Shown: positions 53,166-62,511, counted from the first letter of the stretch. The stretch is DNA of 64,000 bases from Granulicella sp. L46 (GCF_009765785.1 NZ_LMUT01000025.1:613254-677253); one strand, 5' to 3'. The notes: generated from the letters alone by a model not told the origin. A program made the numbers and translations.

Positions 53166-54737
53166 ATGGTCCGCGCTCGTATCGCTTTCACCCTCGCCCT
53201 CACCGCGCTGGCCTGTACCTCCGTTGCCCAAAATAAATCCGCCGCCAACGCCGCCGCCTCCGGCGAAGCCCGCGCCACCCGCGCCCTCAATGCTGCCAAA
53301 ACCCTTGGCCCCGGCGAGCTCTACGCCTTCCTCAAACCCTTCCCCAAGGGCGCCGACCTCCACATGCATCTCTCCGGCGCCGTCTACGCCGAAACCTTCC
53401 TCGCCGAGGCCGTCAAGGAAAACCTCTGCGTCGACCCCGACGCCCTCAAGCTCGCCCCGCCCCCCTGCACGAAACCTCTCCTCCCCGCCTCCGACACCCT
53501 CACCAACCAGCCCCTCTACGACAAGCTCATCGACGCCTTCTCCATGCGCAGCTACGTCCCGTCCAGCGGCTGGAGTGGCCACGATCAGTTCTTCTCCACC
53601 TTCTCTCGCTGGGACGCGCTCAAAAAAGCCGCCGTCGCCGAATGGCTCGACGAAGTAGCCACCCGCGCCGCCGCACAGAACGAGCAGTACCTCGAAATCA
53701 TGCAGACCCCTACGTTCGCTCACGCCAGGGGACTCTCCAACCAACTCGGCTGGCCACCCGACGCAACCTCCAGCATCACCGCCGACCAACTCGCTGCCCT
53801 CCGCGACGAACTCTTCGCCGGCGGCCTCCGCGATGAAGTCGCGGCCGACGTAAAAGAGCTCGCCGACGCGAAAGCAGCGCGCAGTGTCATCGAGCATTGC
53901 GACTCTCCCGACCACGAGTCCGCCGCCTGCGGCATCACCATCCACTTCCTCTACCAGATCCTCCGCGGCTTCCCACCCCAACAAGTCTTCGCCCAAACCC
54001 TCCTCGGCTTCGAAGTCGCTTCCACGAACCCTGACGTCGTCGGCATCAATTTCGTCATGCCCGAAGACGGCCGCATCTCCATGCAGGACTATCACCTCCA
54101 GATGCAGATGCTCGACTACCTCCACAGCATCTACCCCACCGTCCGCATCTCGCTCCACGCCGGCGAGCTCGCCCCCGGTCTCGTCCCCTTCGAAGGCCTC
54201 AGCTTCCACATCCGAGAAGCCATCGATCTCGGCCACGCCCAGCGCATTGGCCACGGCGTCGACGTCCTCTACGAAGATCATCCCGACGCCCTCCTCAAAC
54301 AGATGGCCGACCAGCACATCATGGTCGAGATCAACCTCACCTCCAACGCCGGGATCCTCGGCATCGAAAAGAAAGCCCATCCCCTCGCCGCCTACATGTC
54401 CGCGCACGTCCCCTGGGCGCTCTCCACCGACGACGAAGGTGTCTCCCGCATCGACCTCACCCACGAGTACGCCCGCGGCGTCGAGGAACAGAACCTCACC
54501 TACCTCGACCTCAAGCGCTCCGCCCGCACCTCCCTCGAACACGCGTTCCTGCAGGGAGAAAGCCTCTACTCCTCGCCCGACGACTTCGCCCACCGCAACC
54601 CCGCCTGCGCCGCCCCCATTACCCCCACCGCCGAGCTCACCCCCGCCTGCAAAGCCTTCCTCATCGCCAACGAGAAAGCCGCCGCCCAGTACGAACTTGA
54701 AGCCCGCTTCGCCGCCTTCGAAGCCTCCATCCCCTAA
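53166..54737 (+). CDS. Secreted adenosine deaminase-family protein
   Basis: 523 residues from ATG 53166, signal peptide to SVAQ. Metal-dependent deaminase motifs: DLHMHLSGA (His 66 and 68 of the Zn site), ISLHAGEL (His and catalytic Glu), RIGHGVDVL and STDDEGVSR (Asp). About 170 residues between the first and second motifs, longer than cytosolic adenosine deaminase, resembles extracellular ADGF/CECR1-like enzymes. It would deaminate adenosine or a related purine nucleoside outside the cytoplasm. The third codon position is almost always C, which makes long but meaningless open frames on both strands here (for example 53085-54593 minus). Confidence 0.82.
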   Translation: MVRARIAFTLALTALACTSVAQNKSAANAAASGEARATRALNAAKTLGPGELYAFLKPFPKGADLHMHLSGAVYAETFLAEAVKENLCVDPDALKLAPPPCTKPLLPASDTLTNQPLYDKLIDAFSMRSYVPSSGWSGHDQFFSTFSRWDALKKAAVAEWLDEVATRAAAQNEQYLEIMQTPTFAHARGLSNQLGWPPDATSSITADQLAALRDELFAGGLRDEVAADVKELADAKAARSVIEHCDSPDHESAACGITIHFLYQILRGFPPQQVFAQTLLGFEVASTNPDVVGINFVMPEDGRISMQDYHLQMQMLDYLHSIYPTVRISLHAGELAPGLVPFEGLSFHIREAIDLGHAQRIGHGVDVLYEDHPDALLKQMADQHIMVEINLTSNAGILGIEKKAHPLAAYMSAHVPWALSTDDEGVSRIDLTHEYARGVEEQNLTYLDLKRSARTSLEHAFLQGESLYSSPDDFAHRNPACAAPITPTAELTPACKAFLIANEKAAAQYELEARFAAFEASIP

Positions 54738-54819
54738 GATCTTCTTCCATCCCTGCCCGACCCCAGCCCATACGCTAGACTGAATCTCGCAGCATCAACA
54801 CAGCAGGAAGGGAAGCCCG

Positions 54820-55110
54820 ATGAAACGTGTTCTCTCGGTAGTGTTTCAATTCATCCTCTACCTTGTCGTCTTCGGCATTGGCTCGCTGCTCCCCGGCGCG
54901 AACGTCCTCCCCACCTGGAGCATCTCCACCGGCCCCGGCCGCCTCTTCGTCTACGACGGCCTGCTTCTCATGCTCCTGATCTATGTCGTGATCCTACTCA
55001 TCGCCGCCGCCCGCAAGCGGATCAACATCACCTTCCCGAACGCGACCATTGCCCTGGTCCTCGCCCTGATCATCGGCCTGCTCATGAAGTTCGGCTTCAA
55101 GAGCGTCTAG
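54820..55110 (+). CDS. Small inner membrane protein, 96 aa
   Basis: ATG 54820 preceded by AGGAAGGGAAG. Three hydrophobic segments (VFQFILYLVVFGIGSLL, LLLMLLIYVVILLIAAA and ATIALVLALIIGLLMKFG). Basic residues RKR between helices two and three suggest a cytoplasmic loop. No named family was recognised. The codon pattern agrees with neighbours, so it is probably real. It is monocistronic, with 276 bases of non-coding DNA before the next gene. Confidence 0.65.
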   Translation: MKRVLSVVFQFILYLVVFGIGSLLPGANVLPTWSISTGPGRLFVYDGLLLMLLIYVVILLIAAARKRINITFPNATIALVLALIIGLLMKFGFKSV

Positions 55111-55386
55111 ATCCTCCACTTCGACGGGTCGTTGATGAACGTTCGCTCATATTTGAGCAGACCAAAGTTTGCTCCAGTACCGCAGAGTACCGTGCCAAAA
55201 TCGGTTCATTTCCCACTTTCCCTATTTGAACCTTGGTAAACTACAGCGGCAGGAAATTCTGTCGGCAAGCTGAATGCGATCCGAAAGACTGATCGGACAG
55301 CGCATTTTGTCGATGAATTTCCTGTTTGCTGTATTTGTACCGTCTCGGCCAGAAGGTCGGGCCCGGAAGAGGATCCTCCCTAGATC

Positions 55387-57192
55387 ATGAGCCCAGCTCC
55401 CACCAATCGCTCCCAATCCCAGCAAACCCAGCCTTCGCCAGCATCCTTCGACATCACCGCGCGCAAGATCGCGTACTTCTCCATGGAAATCGCCCTCGCC
55501 AAAGCCCTGCCCACCTACTCGGGCGGCCTCGGCATGCTGGCCGGCGACACCCTCCGTTCTGCCGCCGACACCGGCGTCCCTCTTGTCGCCATCTCGCTCG
55601 TGCACCGCCGCGGCTACTTCGAGCAGCACCTCGACTCCCACGGTCAGCAGACCGAGAGTGACGTAGTCTGGTCTCCCGAAACGACCCTCCCCTCGGCCAA
55701 CCAGACCATCACCATCACCCTGCAAAATCGCGAGATCACCCTCCGCGCCTGGCGCTTCGACGTCATCGGCCACACAGGCCACATCATCCCCGTCTTCCTG
55801 CTCGACGCCGACGTCGAAGGCAACGACCCCTGGGACCGCCGCCTCACCGACCACCTCTACGGCGGCGACACCTACTATCGTCTCTGTCAGGAAGCCATCC
55901 TCGGCCTCGGCGGCATCCATCTCCTGCACGCACTCGGCATGCAGCCCGAAGTCTGTCACATGAACGAGGGCCACGCCGCCCTTCTTTCCATCGCCCTTCT
56001 CGAATCCCGCGTCGCTCCCTCCCCCCTCAGCACCGCCACCGACGCCGACGCCGAAGCCGTCAAGCAGCAGTGCATCTTCACCACCCACACTCCCGTCCCC
56101 GCAGGCCACGACAAATTCGGCCTCGACCAGATGCGCCAGATCCTCGGCGCCGACCGCTCCTCCACCATCGAGCGCTTTGGTGCCCTGCACAACGACCTGC
56201 TCAACATGACCTACCTCGCCCTGCGCTTCTCGCGCTACGTCAACGGCGTCGCCATGCTGCACGGCAAGGTCTCACAGCAGATGTTCCCCGAATACACCGT
56301 CCACTCCATCACCAACGGCGTCCACGCGGCCACTTGGCTCTCGCAGCCCTTCCAAAAGCTGCTCGACAAGGAAGTCCCCGAGTGGCGTCACGATAACCAG
56401 TACTTCAAATCGGTCTACGGCATCGAGCCCGAAGCCATCGAAGCCACCCACTTACCCAGCAAGCTGCGCCTGTTCCAAACGGTCAAGCAACGCACCGGCC
56501 TCGACCTCGACCCGCACGTCCTCACCCTCGGCTTCGCCCGCCGCGTCGCCACCTACAAGCGCGCCAGCCTCATCCTCCACTCGCCCGAGCGCCTCATCGA
56601 GATCGCCAACCGCATCGGCGGCCTCCAGATCCTCATGGCCGGTAAGGCTCATCCTGCCGACAACGCCGGCAAGGGCCTCATCCGCGACATCTTCACCACC
56701 GCAGCCAAGCTCGAGTCCAGCAAGCTCCGCATCCTCTACCTCGAAAACTACGATTGGGATCTAGGCGAGCAGCTCACCAACGGTGTCGACGTCTGGCTGA
56801 ACACGCCGCTTCGCCCCTACGAAGCCTCCGGCACCAGCGGCATGAAGGCCGCGCTCAACGGCGTTCCCAGCCTCAGCGTGCTCGACGGCTGGTGGGTTGA
56901 GGGCTGCGCCGAAAACATCACCGGCTGGGCCATCGAGAACTCCGAAGACGAGGCCGTCGAAGCCGAGCGCGTCTATCACAAGCTCGAGTACTCGGTCGCT
57001 CCAGCCTTCGCCGACAAGGCGCAATGGGCCCGCATTCGCCGCCATTGCATCGCCATCAACGGAACCTTCTTCAACACCCACCGTATGCTCGGCCAGTATG
57101 TCTCCAACGCGTACTACCCACCCTCAGCCTCCATCGCGGCCTCCAACCAGGTTGTCGTCGACGACGAAGCGCACGTGTCCGTGCTCGTATAA
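55387..57192 (+). CDS. glgP: Alpha-glucan (glycogen/maltodextrin) phosphorylase, short form
   Basis: 601 residues. It begins directly with [40 protein letters not shown]. Later blocks are [54 protein letters not shown] and [14 protein letters not shown], whose Lys (about 487) would hold pyridoxal phosphate. It cleaves alpha-1,4 glucans with phosphate to glucose-1-phosphate. Compared with the roughly 700-850-residue alpha-glucan family phosphorylases it lacks the N-terminal DUF3417-type domain, a variant seen in several phyla. Start uncertain by a few residues. The pentapeptide gene follows by 25 bases. Confidence 0.88.
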   Translation: MSPAPTNRSQSQQTQPSPASFDITARKIAYFSMEIALAKALPTYSGGLGMLAGDTLRSAADTGVPLVAISLVHRRGYFEQHLDSHGQQTESDVVWSPETTLPSANQTITITLQNREITLRAWRFDVIGHTGHIIPVFLLDADVEGNDPWDRRLTDHLYGGDTYYRLCQEAILGLGGIHLLHALGMQPEVCHMNEGHAALLSIALLESRVAPSPLSTATDADAEAVKQQCIFTTHTPVPAGHDKFGLDQMRQILGADRSSTIERFGALHNDLLNMTYLALRFSRYVNGVAMLHGKVSQQMFPEYTVHSITNGVHAATWLSQPFQKLLDKEVPEWRHDNQYFKSVYGIEPEAIEATHLPSKLRLFQTVKQRTGLDLDPHVLTLGFARRVATYKRASLILHSPERLIEIANRIGGLQILMAGKAHPADNAGKGLIRDIFTTAAKLESSKLRILYLENYDWDLGEQLTNGVDVWLNTPLRPYEASGTSGMKAALNGVPSLSVLDGWWVEGCAENITGWAIENSEDEAVEAERVYHKLEYSVAPAFADKAQWARIRRHCIAINGTFFNTHRMLGQYVSNAYYPPSASIAASNQVVVDDEAHVSVLV

Positions 57193-57217
57193 AATCTCCT
57201 TCATCGGAGAGCTTGCG

Positions 57218-57526
57218 ATGAAACTGAACGAAGTAGCCGAGGCGCTGGAGGTGACCCGATCCAATCTCTCAGGCTCATCCTTTAATGACGTCAACTTGTC
57301 CAACACACGATTCGAGAACGTGAACCTCTCCGGTTGCATCCTCGAGGACATGAACCTGTCCGGCGTGCGTATCTCGAATGCCTCTCTAAAGGAACTCTGC
57401 ATCACAGACGTCGCGCTCGCCGGCATGACCATCAACGGCATTCTCGTCACTGATCTGCTGGCCTCGTATGAAGCGATGCAAGTCCTGGCCAACCGCACCG
57501 TCACCACTGTTGAGGACGTCAATTAA
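57218..57526 (+). CDS. Pentapeptide-repeat protein, 102 aa
   Basis: The frame is open from 56897 inside the phosphorylase gene, but ATG 57218 starts the sensible product (MKLNEVAEALEVTRSNLSGS). Residues 15-75 hold about ten pentapeptides of the A(N/D)Lxx type: NLSGSSFNDVNLSNTRFE, NVNLSGCILEDMNLSGVRIS, NASLKEL. This should fold as a short right-handed quadrilateral beta-helix. Function of such small members is generally unknown. Its TAA shares one base with the bcp ATG (TAATG), so translation is coupled. Confidence 0.7.
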   Translation: MKLNEVAEALEVTRSNLSGSSFNDVNLSNTRFENVNLSGCILEDMNLSGVRISNASLKELCITDVALAGMTINGILVTDLLASYEAMQVLANRTVTTVEDVN

Positions 57527-57981
57527 TGCAAGCCGGCGACATAGTAGAAAACTTCACCCTCCCCGATCAGGACAACAACCCCGTCAGCCTCTCTGACTTC
57601 GCCGGCAAGCCCGTGGTCCTCTTCTTCTACCCCAAGGCCGACACCCCCGGCTGCACCATCGAAGCCTGCGGCTTCCGCGACCACTTCAAGAAACTCCAGA
57701 AAGCAGGAGTCGTCGTCCTCGGCATCTCCCGCGACACCGTCAAAGCCCAGAAGAAGTTCGCCGAAAAATACGACCTCCCGTACCCCCTCCTGGCCGACGC
57801 CGACCAAACCATCTGCAATCGCTTCGGCGTCATCAAGCCCAAGACCATGTACGGCAAACTCGTCTCCGGCATCGAGCGCACCACCTACGTCATCGGCCCC
57901 GACCAGCGCCTCATCCACGAGTTCAACAAGGTCAAGCCCGAAGGCCACGCCGAAGAAGTCCTCGCTCTCCTAAAGAAGTAA
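57526..57981 (+). CDS. bcp: Thiol peroxidase Bcp (peroxiredoxin)
   Basis: 151 residues; ATG 57526 overlaps the previous stop by one base. Thioredoxin fold with peroxidatic Cys43 in KADTPGCTIEACGFRD and possible resolving Cys48, the typical Bcp spacing of five. LGISRDTVKAQKKFAEKYDLPYPLL and ERTTYVIGP complete the family pattern. It reduces hydroperoxides with electrons from thioredoxin in the cytoplasm. Length and motifs are canonical. The following polysaccharide deacetylase starts two bases after its stop. Confidence 0.93.
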   Translation: MQAGDIVENFTLPDQDNNPVSLSDFAGKPVVLFFYPKADTPGCTIEACGFRDHFKKLQKAGVVVLGISRDTVKAQKKFAEKYDLPYPLLADADQTICNRFGVIKPKTMYGKLVSGIERTTYVIGPDQRLIHEFNKVKPEGHAEEVLALLKK

Positions 57982-57983
57982 GC

Positions 57984-58724
57984 ATGGCTACCTCGCTAAG
58001 CCCGCTTCACGCGACGCTCGCCGCCACTGCCGCCATAGCCGTCACCGCAGGTCTCACCCTCACCTACGCCGCCCTCAGCCCCGGCTCCCAACTCTTCGGC
58101 CACACCATCATCGCCGGCACCGACCCCAACGAAGTAGCTCTCACCTACGACGACGGCCCCAACGACATCGCCACCGACGCCCTCCTCGATCTCCTCGCCC
58201 GCCACAACGCCCGAGCGACCTTCTTCATGATCGGCCGCTTCGTCCGCCAGCGTCCCGAAATCGTTCGCCGCGTCCACGCCGCCGGCCACCTCATAGGCAA
58301 CCACACCGACACGCACCCCTGGCTCAGCTTCCTTCCCACCCGCGCCATCCGCGAAGAGCTCCGCGCCTGCAACCAGGCCCTCGAAGACACGATCGGCGCC
58401 CCCATCCACCATCTCCGCCCGCCCCACGGAGCCCGCCGCCCCGCCGTCTTCCGCGCGGCCGAAGAGCTAGGCCTCAAGATCGTCCAGTGGAACGCCATGG
58501 GCTACGACTGGCAGCCCATCCCCGCCAACCGCATCGTCACCAACGTAACCCGCGGCATCGATCGTGCCCGTACCCGCCACACAGGCGCCAACATCCTTCT
58601 CCACGACGGCCACCAGCAGGGAATCGGCACCGACCGCTCCGCCACCGTCCAGGCCACCGCAACTCTCCTGGACCGTTTCGCGCACGAAGGCACGCACACC
58701 GTAACAGTCGATACCTGGGCCTAA
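57984..58724 (+). CDS. Polysaccharide deacetylase (NodB-like), membrane-anchored or secreted
   Basis: 246 residues, start two bases after bcp. N-terminal hydrophobic segment at 8-33. NodB motifs: VALTYDDGPN at 51-60 (catalytic Asp and metal Asp), HTDTHPW at 107-113 (two metal His), RPPHGARRP (motif 3), and a later LLHDGHQQ (motif 5 His). It removes N-acetyl or O-acetyl groups from cell-wall or extracellular polysaccharides with a metal ion. Likely acts in the periplasm. Ends just before a tRNA on the other strand. Confidence 0.88.
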   Translation: MATSLSPLHATLAATAAIAVTAGLTLTYAALSPGSQLFGHTIIAGTDPNEVALTYDDGPNDIATDALLDLLARHNARATFFMIGRFVRQRPEIVRRVHAAGHLIGNHTDTHPWLSFLPTRAIREELRACNQALEDTIGAPIHHLRPPHGARRPAVFRAAEELGLKIVQWNAMGYDWQPIPANRIVTNVTRGIDRARTRHTGANILLHDGHQQGIGTDRSATVQATATLLDRFAHEGTHTVTVDTWA

Positions 58725-58745
58725 CCTAATTTGTCGAAGAGAAGA

Positions 58746-58822
58746 TGGTGCGCCCGAGAAGATTCGAACTTCTGACCTACAGCTTCGGAGGCTGCCGCTC
58801 TATCCAGCTGAGCTACGGGCGC
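58746..58822 (-). tRNA. tRNA-Arg (anticodon CCG)
   Basis: The reverse strand reads GCGCCCG (acceptor), D-arm GCTC/GAGC, anticodon arm GCAGC-CTCCGAA-GCTGT giving anticodon CCG, T arm GTTCGAATC, CGGGCGC and A-CCA. Cloverleaf complete, 77 bases. No T-tract hairpin was seen just after the 3' end. Confidence 0.92.
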
Positions 58823-59401
58823 ACAATTACATCACGACTCGACCCTATTCAATGTCCCTGCAATCCCACACTCGCCAAATCGGCGCTAATTCTGCTGAGA
58901 TTGCGGTCCACCAAGCGGGAGACACACATGGGTCAAGCATACCAGAGTGAATCAATCAGGATTGTCCCCAGACCGCGCGGAGATGCCCTCTGCGAATCGC
59001 GCTACCGCTCGCCTCAAGCCAACGGGCCACAGGCGAAAACGCGCGCTCTCGATAACATTCACTGAACGGCGGGCGCACACGCATCGCGCTTTCAAAATCC
59101 AATCTCACGCAGAAGTTCCTTTCCACTTATCTGCAAAAACCTGCGCTTTCTCCGCCAGACCAAAACTAAGCCTTTCAGAATCAATAGATAGATTGGCCAA
59201 TGAATTGCACCCTAGGGATGCCCTACGGGAGAAAGCATTTCCCGACCCTAGTGTTTTTTCCCTGCGTCTCTCTCGAGAACGCCTGATGTAACTGCAGCAA
59301 TCCTCCTTGGTCAAGGTACGTGGATCTCTCATTCGCGCCTGGACGTTTTAGGACCCCGCCTATTCGAGCGATCCTCCCGATTCTTACTGGAGGTAGTTGT
59401 C
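58823..59401. other. 579-base intergenic region with a hairpin
   Basis: No recognisable gene. A stem-loop followed by six T lies at 59212-59259. It precedes the PEP-CTERM gene on the same strand. Otherwise nothing seen. Confidence 0.4.
59212..59259 (+). terminator. Possible stem-loop with T tract in the PEP-CTERM gene leader
   Basis: Outer stem CTAGGG (59212-59217) / CCCTAG (59246-59251) and inner stem CGGGA (59226-59230) / TCCCG (59240-59244), then TTTTTT at 59254-59259. The outer and inner stems are separated by an asymmetric internal loop. No gene ends just upstream, so it may be a leader attenuator or a terminator of unseen RNA. Confidence 0.35.
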
Positions 59402-60208
59402 ATGCACATCGCTTCAACTCGCAGAAATTCTTTTCGTCTTATAGCTGCTCTTGCCATTCTTGGCTTGGGATACTCGGGCATCGCGCTCGCAGATCCCATT
59501 CCCAGTGGCTGGACCTGCAGTGGCTCCTGTGGCTCCCTTGGTGCCAACGGCGTCGTGTCTCTCTCACCCACCGGCAACAGTTCATACGAGTACGTCACCA
59601 CCAACGGCTCCAGCGCAACCGCTCCTCTTCCTACGGGAGCTCTTGGGGACGAGACCAATGGCTCAACCCTCGCCACGCCCCTCTTCGCGGCGACGGCGGG
59701 AACGCCCCTCAACTTCTACTTCAACTTCGTCACCTCCGACGGAGCCGGCTTTGCCGACTACGCCTGGGCGGAGCTCTTCAACTCGTCGAATGATCCAGTC
59801 GCGCTGCTCTTCACAGCACGTACGGAACCTTCCGGAAGCATCGTCCCTGGAACCGGATTGCCTGCCCCCACGGCCACCCTGGATCCCTCCTCCGTACCCA
59901 TCATCCCGGGAGGCCCCGCCTGGGATCCTCTGGGTAGCTATTCCGGCCAGTGTTACGCGGCAGGATGCGGCTATACGGGCTGGATCAACTCTGACTACAC
60001 GATCGCCGCCGCCGGCAATTACTACCTCGAAGTAGGTGTCACGAACTGGACCGATGAAGCGTTCGATACCGGACTTGCGGTCGATGGAGTGACGGTTGGC
60101 GGCGTACCCATTGGTCCGTCTCCGACGCCGGAACCCTCCACGTTCGTGCTTCTGGGCTCTGCTCTCCTGAGCGGCGCAGCAGCGATCAAGCGGAGAATGG
60201 CCGCCTAA
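59402..60208 (+). CDS. PEP-CTERM exosortase-target protein
   Basis: 268 residues. A signal peptide (RRNSFRLIAALAILGLGYSG) is followed by a beta-rich domain with choice-of-anchor-like blocks (PSGWTCSGSCGSLGANGVVS, FNFVTSDGAGFADYAWAEL, VGVTNWTDEAFDTGLAVDGV). The C-terminus is a textbook PEP-CTERM signal: PEPST, hydrophobic FVLLGSALLSGAAA, then IKRRMAA. Such proteins are processed by exosortase and usually end up in exopolysaccharide or at the surface. No exosortase gene lies in this window. Two Cys pairs near the N-terminus may form disulfides. Confidence 0.88.
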   Translation: MHIASTRRNSFRLIAALAILGLGYSGIALADPIPSGWTCSGSCGSLGANGVVSLSPTGNSSYEYVTTNGSSATAPLPTGALGDETNGSTLATPLFAATAGTPLNFYFNFVTSDGAGFADYAWAELFNSSNDPVALLFTARTEPSGSIVPGTGLPAPTATLDPSSVPIIPGGPAWDPLGSYSGQCYAAGCGYTGWINSDYTIAAAGNYYLEVGVTNWTDEAFDTGLAVDGVTVGGVPIGPSPTPEPSTFVLLGSALLSGAAAIKRRMAA

Positions 60209-60304
60209 CGCGAATGAAGACCATGACCGCATCGCGAGTGGGGCCTCGGCTCCACTCGCTTCGGTCGCACCTACGCCCAGGAAGATTCGAAGTTGAACTC
60301 CACC

Positions 60305-60733
60305 TCAGCCACCGGGCTGTTTGTTCTCGCGTATAAAACTCTCCGGCGTGCCATCCCCTGGATTCACGAAGACAATGTCCTTCGGATCGCGCCGTGGTGT
60401 GTCGATCGCCAGAAAGACCACCGGCCCCTCCAATATCTCCGGCAGCGCGTGCACCGTGCGCCGTTTGAAAACCAGCAAGTCTCCCGCCGCAAACTCCCCC
60501 TTGTTCGCGGCGTCTTCCATCCAGAACGTGCCTCTTCCCGAAAGCACATATAGATGCTCGTCGCTACCCACGTGATAGTGCGGCGGCGTCTCCCGATAGA
60601 CGCGGAACACCCGCACACTCGCCTCCGCCTCATCGATTAAATACTTGTCCAGCAGCAGCGTCTCTGCAGTATCTGGAAACATCGCCGCAATCTCGTTCAA
60701 CTTGAAATGATGAAAGTGCTTGGCTTCAGCCAT
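60305..60733 (-). CDS. Cupin-fold protein
   Basis: 142 residues. Single cupin barrel: PPHYHVGSDEHLYVLSGRG (metal His pair and Glu/His of motif 1), then DLLVFKRRTVHALPE (motif 2 with His). The rest (FHHFKLNEIAAM and FLAIDTPRRDPKDIVFV) matches small sugar- or amine-metabolism-type cupins of unknown substrate. Divergent from the second cupin gene, which is exported. The pair share no obvious operon. Substrate unknown. Confidence 0.8.
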   Translation of the reverse strand: MAEAKHFHHFKLNEIAAMFPDTAETLLLDKYLIDEAEASVRVFRVYRETPPHYHVGSDEHLYVLSGRGTFWMEDAANKGEFAAGDLLVFKRRTVHALPEILEGPVVFLAIDTPRRDPKDIVFVNPGDGTPESFIRENKQPGG

Positions 60734-60944
60734 AGATCTCCGATCTCCCGATGCAGCTCCGCAGCCTCACACCGGCAAACAATATTTAAGATGTCTGAGC
60801 CCGAATTAAGCATCAGTGAGCTGCGATCCGCACCCACGATTCTGCCACCGCGCCCGCCCCGCAAGCATCCAAACCCTAATCGTATCGAGCTCCTCATCGG
60901 AGCTCGCCTCCTACTGCCCCACCACCCAAACGGAGATTCCCCGA

Positions 60945-61406
60945 ATGACCTTCAAACTCGGCAGCGCAACCATCACTTTCCTTCTGGCCGCCACATCCTT
61001 CACGCCGCTCCTCGCTCAAAACGCACCGCTCAAAGTTCAGGCAGGACAGCGCGAAGTCCTTCTACAGACCGACAAATCGTGGAACGGCAAGCCATACAAG
61101 CACTACCCCACCGGACAGGTGCAGCTCACCACACTCAAAGTCACTCTCGCGCCGCACACCGCTCTCCCCTGGCACACCCACCCCTTCCCCAACGTCGTCT
61201 ATGTCCTCTCCGGCACCCTTACCCTGCACGACAAGGCAAGTGGCAAGACGCTCGTCGTTCACCAAGGCGAAGCCGTCGGCGAGTCAGTCGACGATGTCCA
61301 TCGCGGCGAGGCCGGCGACCAACCCGCCGTGCTCATCATCACCTACGCCGGAGTCCCCAACGTTCCCACCTCCATCCCCGCCAAAGGCGAGAAGGCCGAG
61401 TACTAA
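60945..61406 (+). CDS. Secreted cupin-domain protein
   Basis: The frame is open from 60816, but ATG 60945 has CGGAG upstream and starts the signal peptide MTFKLGSATITFLLAATSFTPLLAQ, giving 153 residues. Cupin motif 1 is LPWHTHPFPNVVYVLSGTLTL, and motif 2 is GEAVGESVDDVHRGEAG. The His pair and Glu/His fit a metal-binding cupin in the periplasm. It shows no similarity beyond fold to the minus-strand cupin next door. The DUF2911 gene follows after 63 bases and may share a transcript. Confidence 0.82.
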   Translation: MTFKLGSATITFLLAATSFTPLLAQNAPLKVQAGQREVLLQTDKSWNGKPYKHYPTGQVQLTTLKVTLAPHTALPWHTHPFPNVVYVLSGTLTLHDKASGKTLVVHQGEAVGESVDDVHRGEAGDQPAVLIITYAGVPNVPTSIPAKGEKAEY

Positions 61407-61469
61407 ATCCACGTCGGCAACGCGCGCACCAGTGTCCCTAATCAACATCCCCGGAGTACCATAGCACCC

Positions 61470-62066
61470 ATGAAGAATCCTTCTCGCTGTACCCCGCTCC
61501 TCCTCACCCTCGCCTTCGCCGCAACCCTCAGCGCCGCCCTCCCCGCCTCCGCCCAAATGTCCAACATGGACATGCCCGCCAAGCAGTCGGACGCTTCCGC
61601 CAAGCCCCTCGCCAGCCCCGCCGCCCAGACCGATGTCACCCTCGGCGACACCACCATCACCATCAACTACAACTCGCCCGCCATGCGCGGCCGCGTCATC
61701 ATGGGTGGCCTCGTGCCTTACGGCCAGCCTTGGCGCACCGGAGCCAATCCCGCCACCAGCTTCGTCACCACCGGCAATCTGAAGATCGGTTCTCTCAGCG
61801 TTCCCGCCGGCAAGTACACCCTCTTCACGCTGCCCGGCGCTCCCGGAACACCTTGGAAGCTCATCATCAGCAAGAAGACCGGCGAGTGGGGCATCCCCTA
61901 TCCAGAAGGTGAAGACCTCGGCCGCACCGAGATGCACCTTGCCAAGCTCCCCGCGCCCCAGGAGTCCATGACCATCACCTTTGAGCACACGGAGAAGCGC
62001 TCCACCTATCTCCACGTCAAATGGGAGACCACGGACGTGTCCGTAAAGATCGAAACCGAAAAGTAA
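61470..62066 (+). CDS. DUF2911-family secreted protein
   Basis: 198 residues. Signal peptide to LPASAQ, a short Met/Ser-rich linker (MSNMDMPAKQSDASAKPLAS), then the DUF2911 domain: VTLGDTTITINYNSPAMRGR, YGQPWRTGANPATSFVTTGN, LSVPAGKYTLFTLPG, WKLIISKKTGEWG, and STYLHVKWETTDV. DUF2911 proteins are periplasmic beta-sandwich proteins of unknown function common in Bacteroidetes and acidobacteria. Convergent with the short gene at 62158. Confidence 0.88.
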   Translation: MKNPSRCTPLLLTLAFAATLSAALPASAQMSNMDMPAKQSDASAKPLASPAAQTDVTLGDTTITINYNSPAMRGRVIMGGLVPYGQPWRTGANPATSFVTTGNLKIGSLSVPAGKYTLFTLPGAPGTPWKLIISKKTGEWGIPYPEGEDLGRTEMHLAKLPAPQESMTITFEHTEKRSTYLHVKWETTDVSVKIETEK

Positions 62067-62157
62067 TCAGCCTCCGCTCTTCATCCTCTTGATCAACCCA
62101 CGCTGGGTGTACCTGTAGCTAAGCCATTTCGCGAAGCCATGGGTACATCCCTCTCTG

Positions 62158-62511
62158 CTATCGCTCTGAGCCGGACCTACCGAGCAAATCTCTCGCCGTC
62201 CGCGCAGGACCCTCGTCGTTGAGCTTATCCAGCGCCGAAGCCACCAGCTCCTTCGCCCCGCCAATCCCCGCCAGCACCGCCTGCAGATCCATCTTCGGCA
62301 GCGCAGGATTTCGCTCGCTCCGGCAGTACACCCCATGCTGCCCCACCAGGATCATCGCGTCCGTCAGCACATCGAGCGCAACCGCCAGCCGCCCCCGGGC
62401 CTCACCCCGCATAAACTCCTCGCGCTCCAACTCCTCGCCCCGCGCATAGAAAACATCCCCATGCCGATAGAACGGCGAACCTTTCCCCGCGCCTCCACTC
62501 TCATCCGCCAC
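62158..62511 (-). CDS. Hypothetical protein coupled to gcvPB, 117 aa
   Basis: GTG 62511-62509 overlaps the gcvPB stop codon (TAGTG), a coupling arrangement that argues for a real gene. Product features: GSPFYRHGDVFYARGEELER, a helical EFMRGEARGRLAVALDVLTD, QHGVYCRSERNPALPK, AVLAGIGGAKELVASALDKL, a basic end. The frame upstream (to 62571) is the overlap within gcvPB. Not recognised as a known family. The protein is acidic/basic mixed, alpha-helical, apparently cytoplasmic. It may be an accessory to glycine cleavage or simply a co-transcribed gene. Confidence 0.6.
   Translation of the reverse strand: MADESGGAGKGSPFYRHGDVFYARGEELEREEFMRGEARGRLAVALDVLTDAMILVGQHGVYCRSERNPALPKMDLQAVLAGIGGAKELVASALDKLNDEGPARTARDLLGRSGSER

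Noticed and set aside
52837-53658. Plus-strand Pro/Ser-rich frame covering the tRNA and deaminase start
   Set aside because: Crosses a tRNA gene and is a shifted reading of the deaminase.
53085-54593. Minus-strand Gly/Val/Glu-rich frame antisense to the deaminase
   Set aside because: Arises from the C-ending codons of the deaminase gene; no domain.
55222-56262. Minus-strand frame antisense to the glucan phosphorylase
   Set aside because: Shadow of a gene with unmistakable phosphorylase motifs.
58947-59291. Plus-strand frame downstream of tRNA-Arg
   Set aside because: No signature, and its reading covers the hairpin region.
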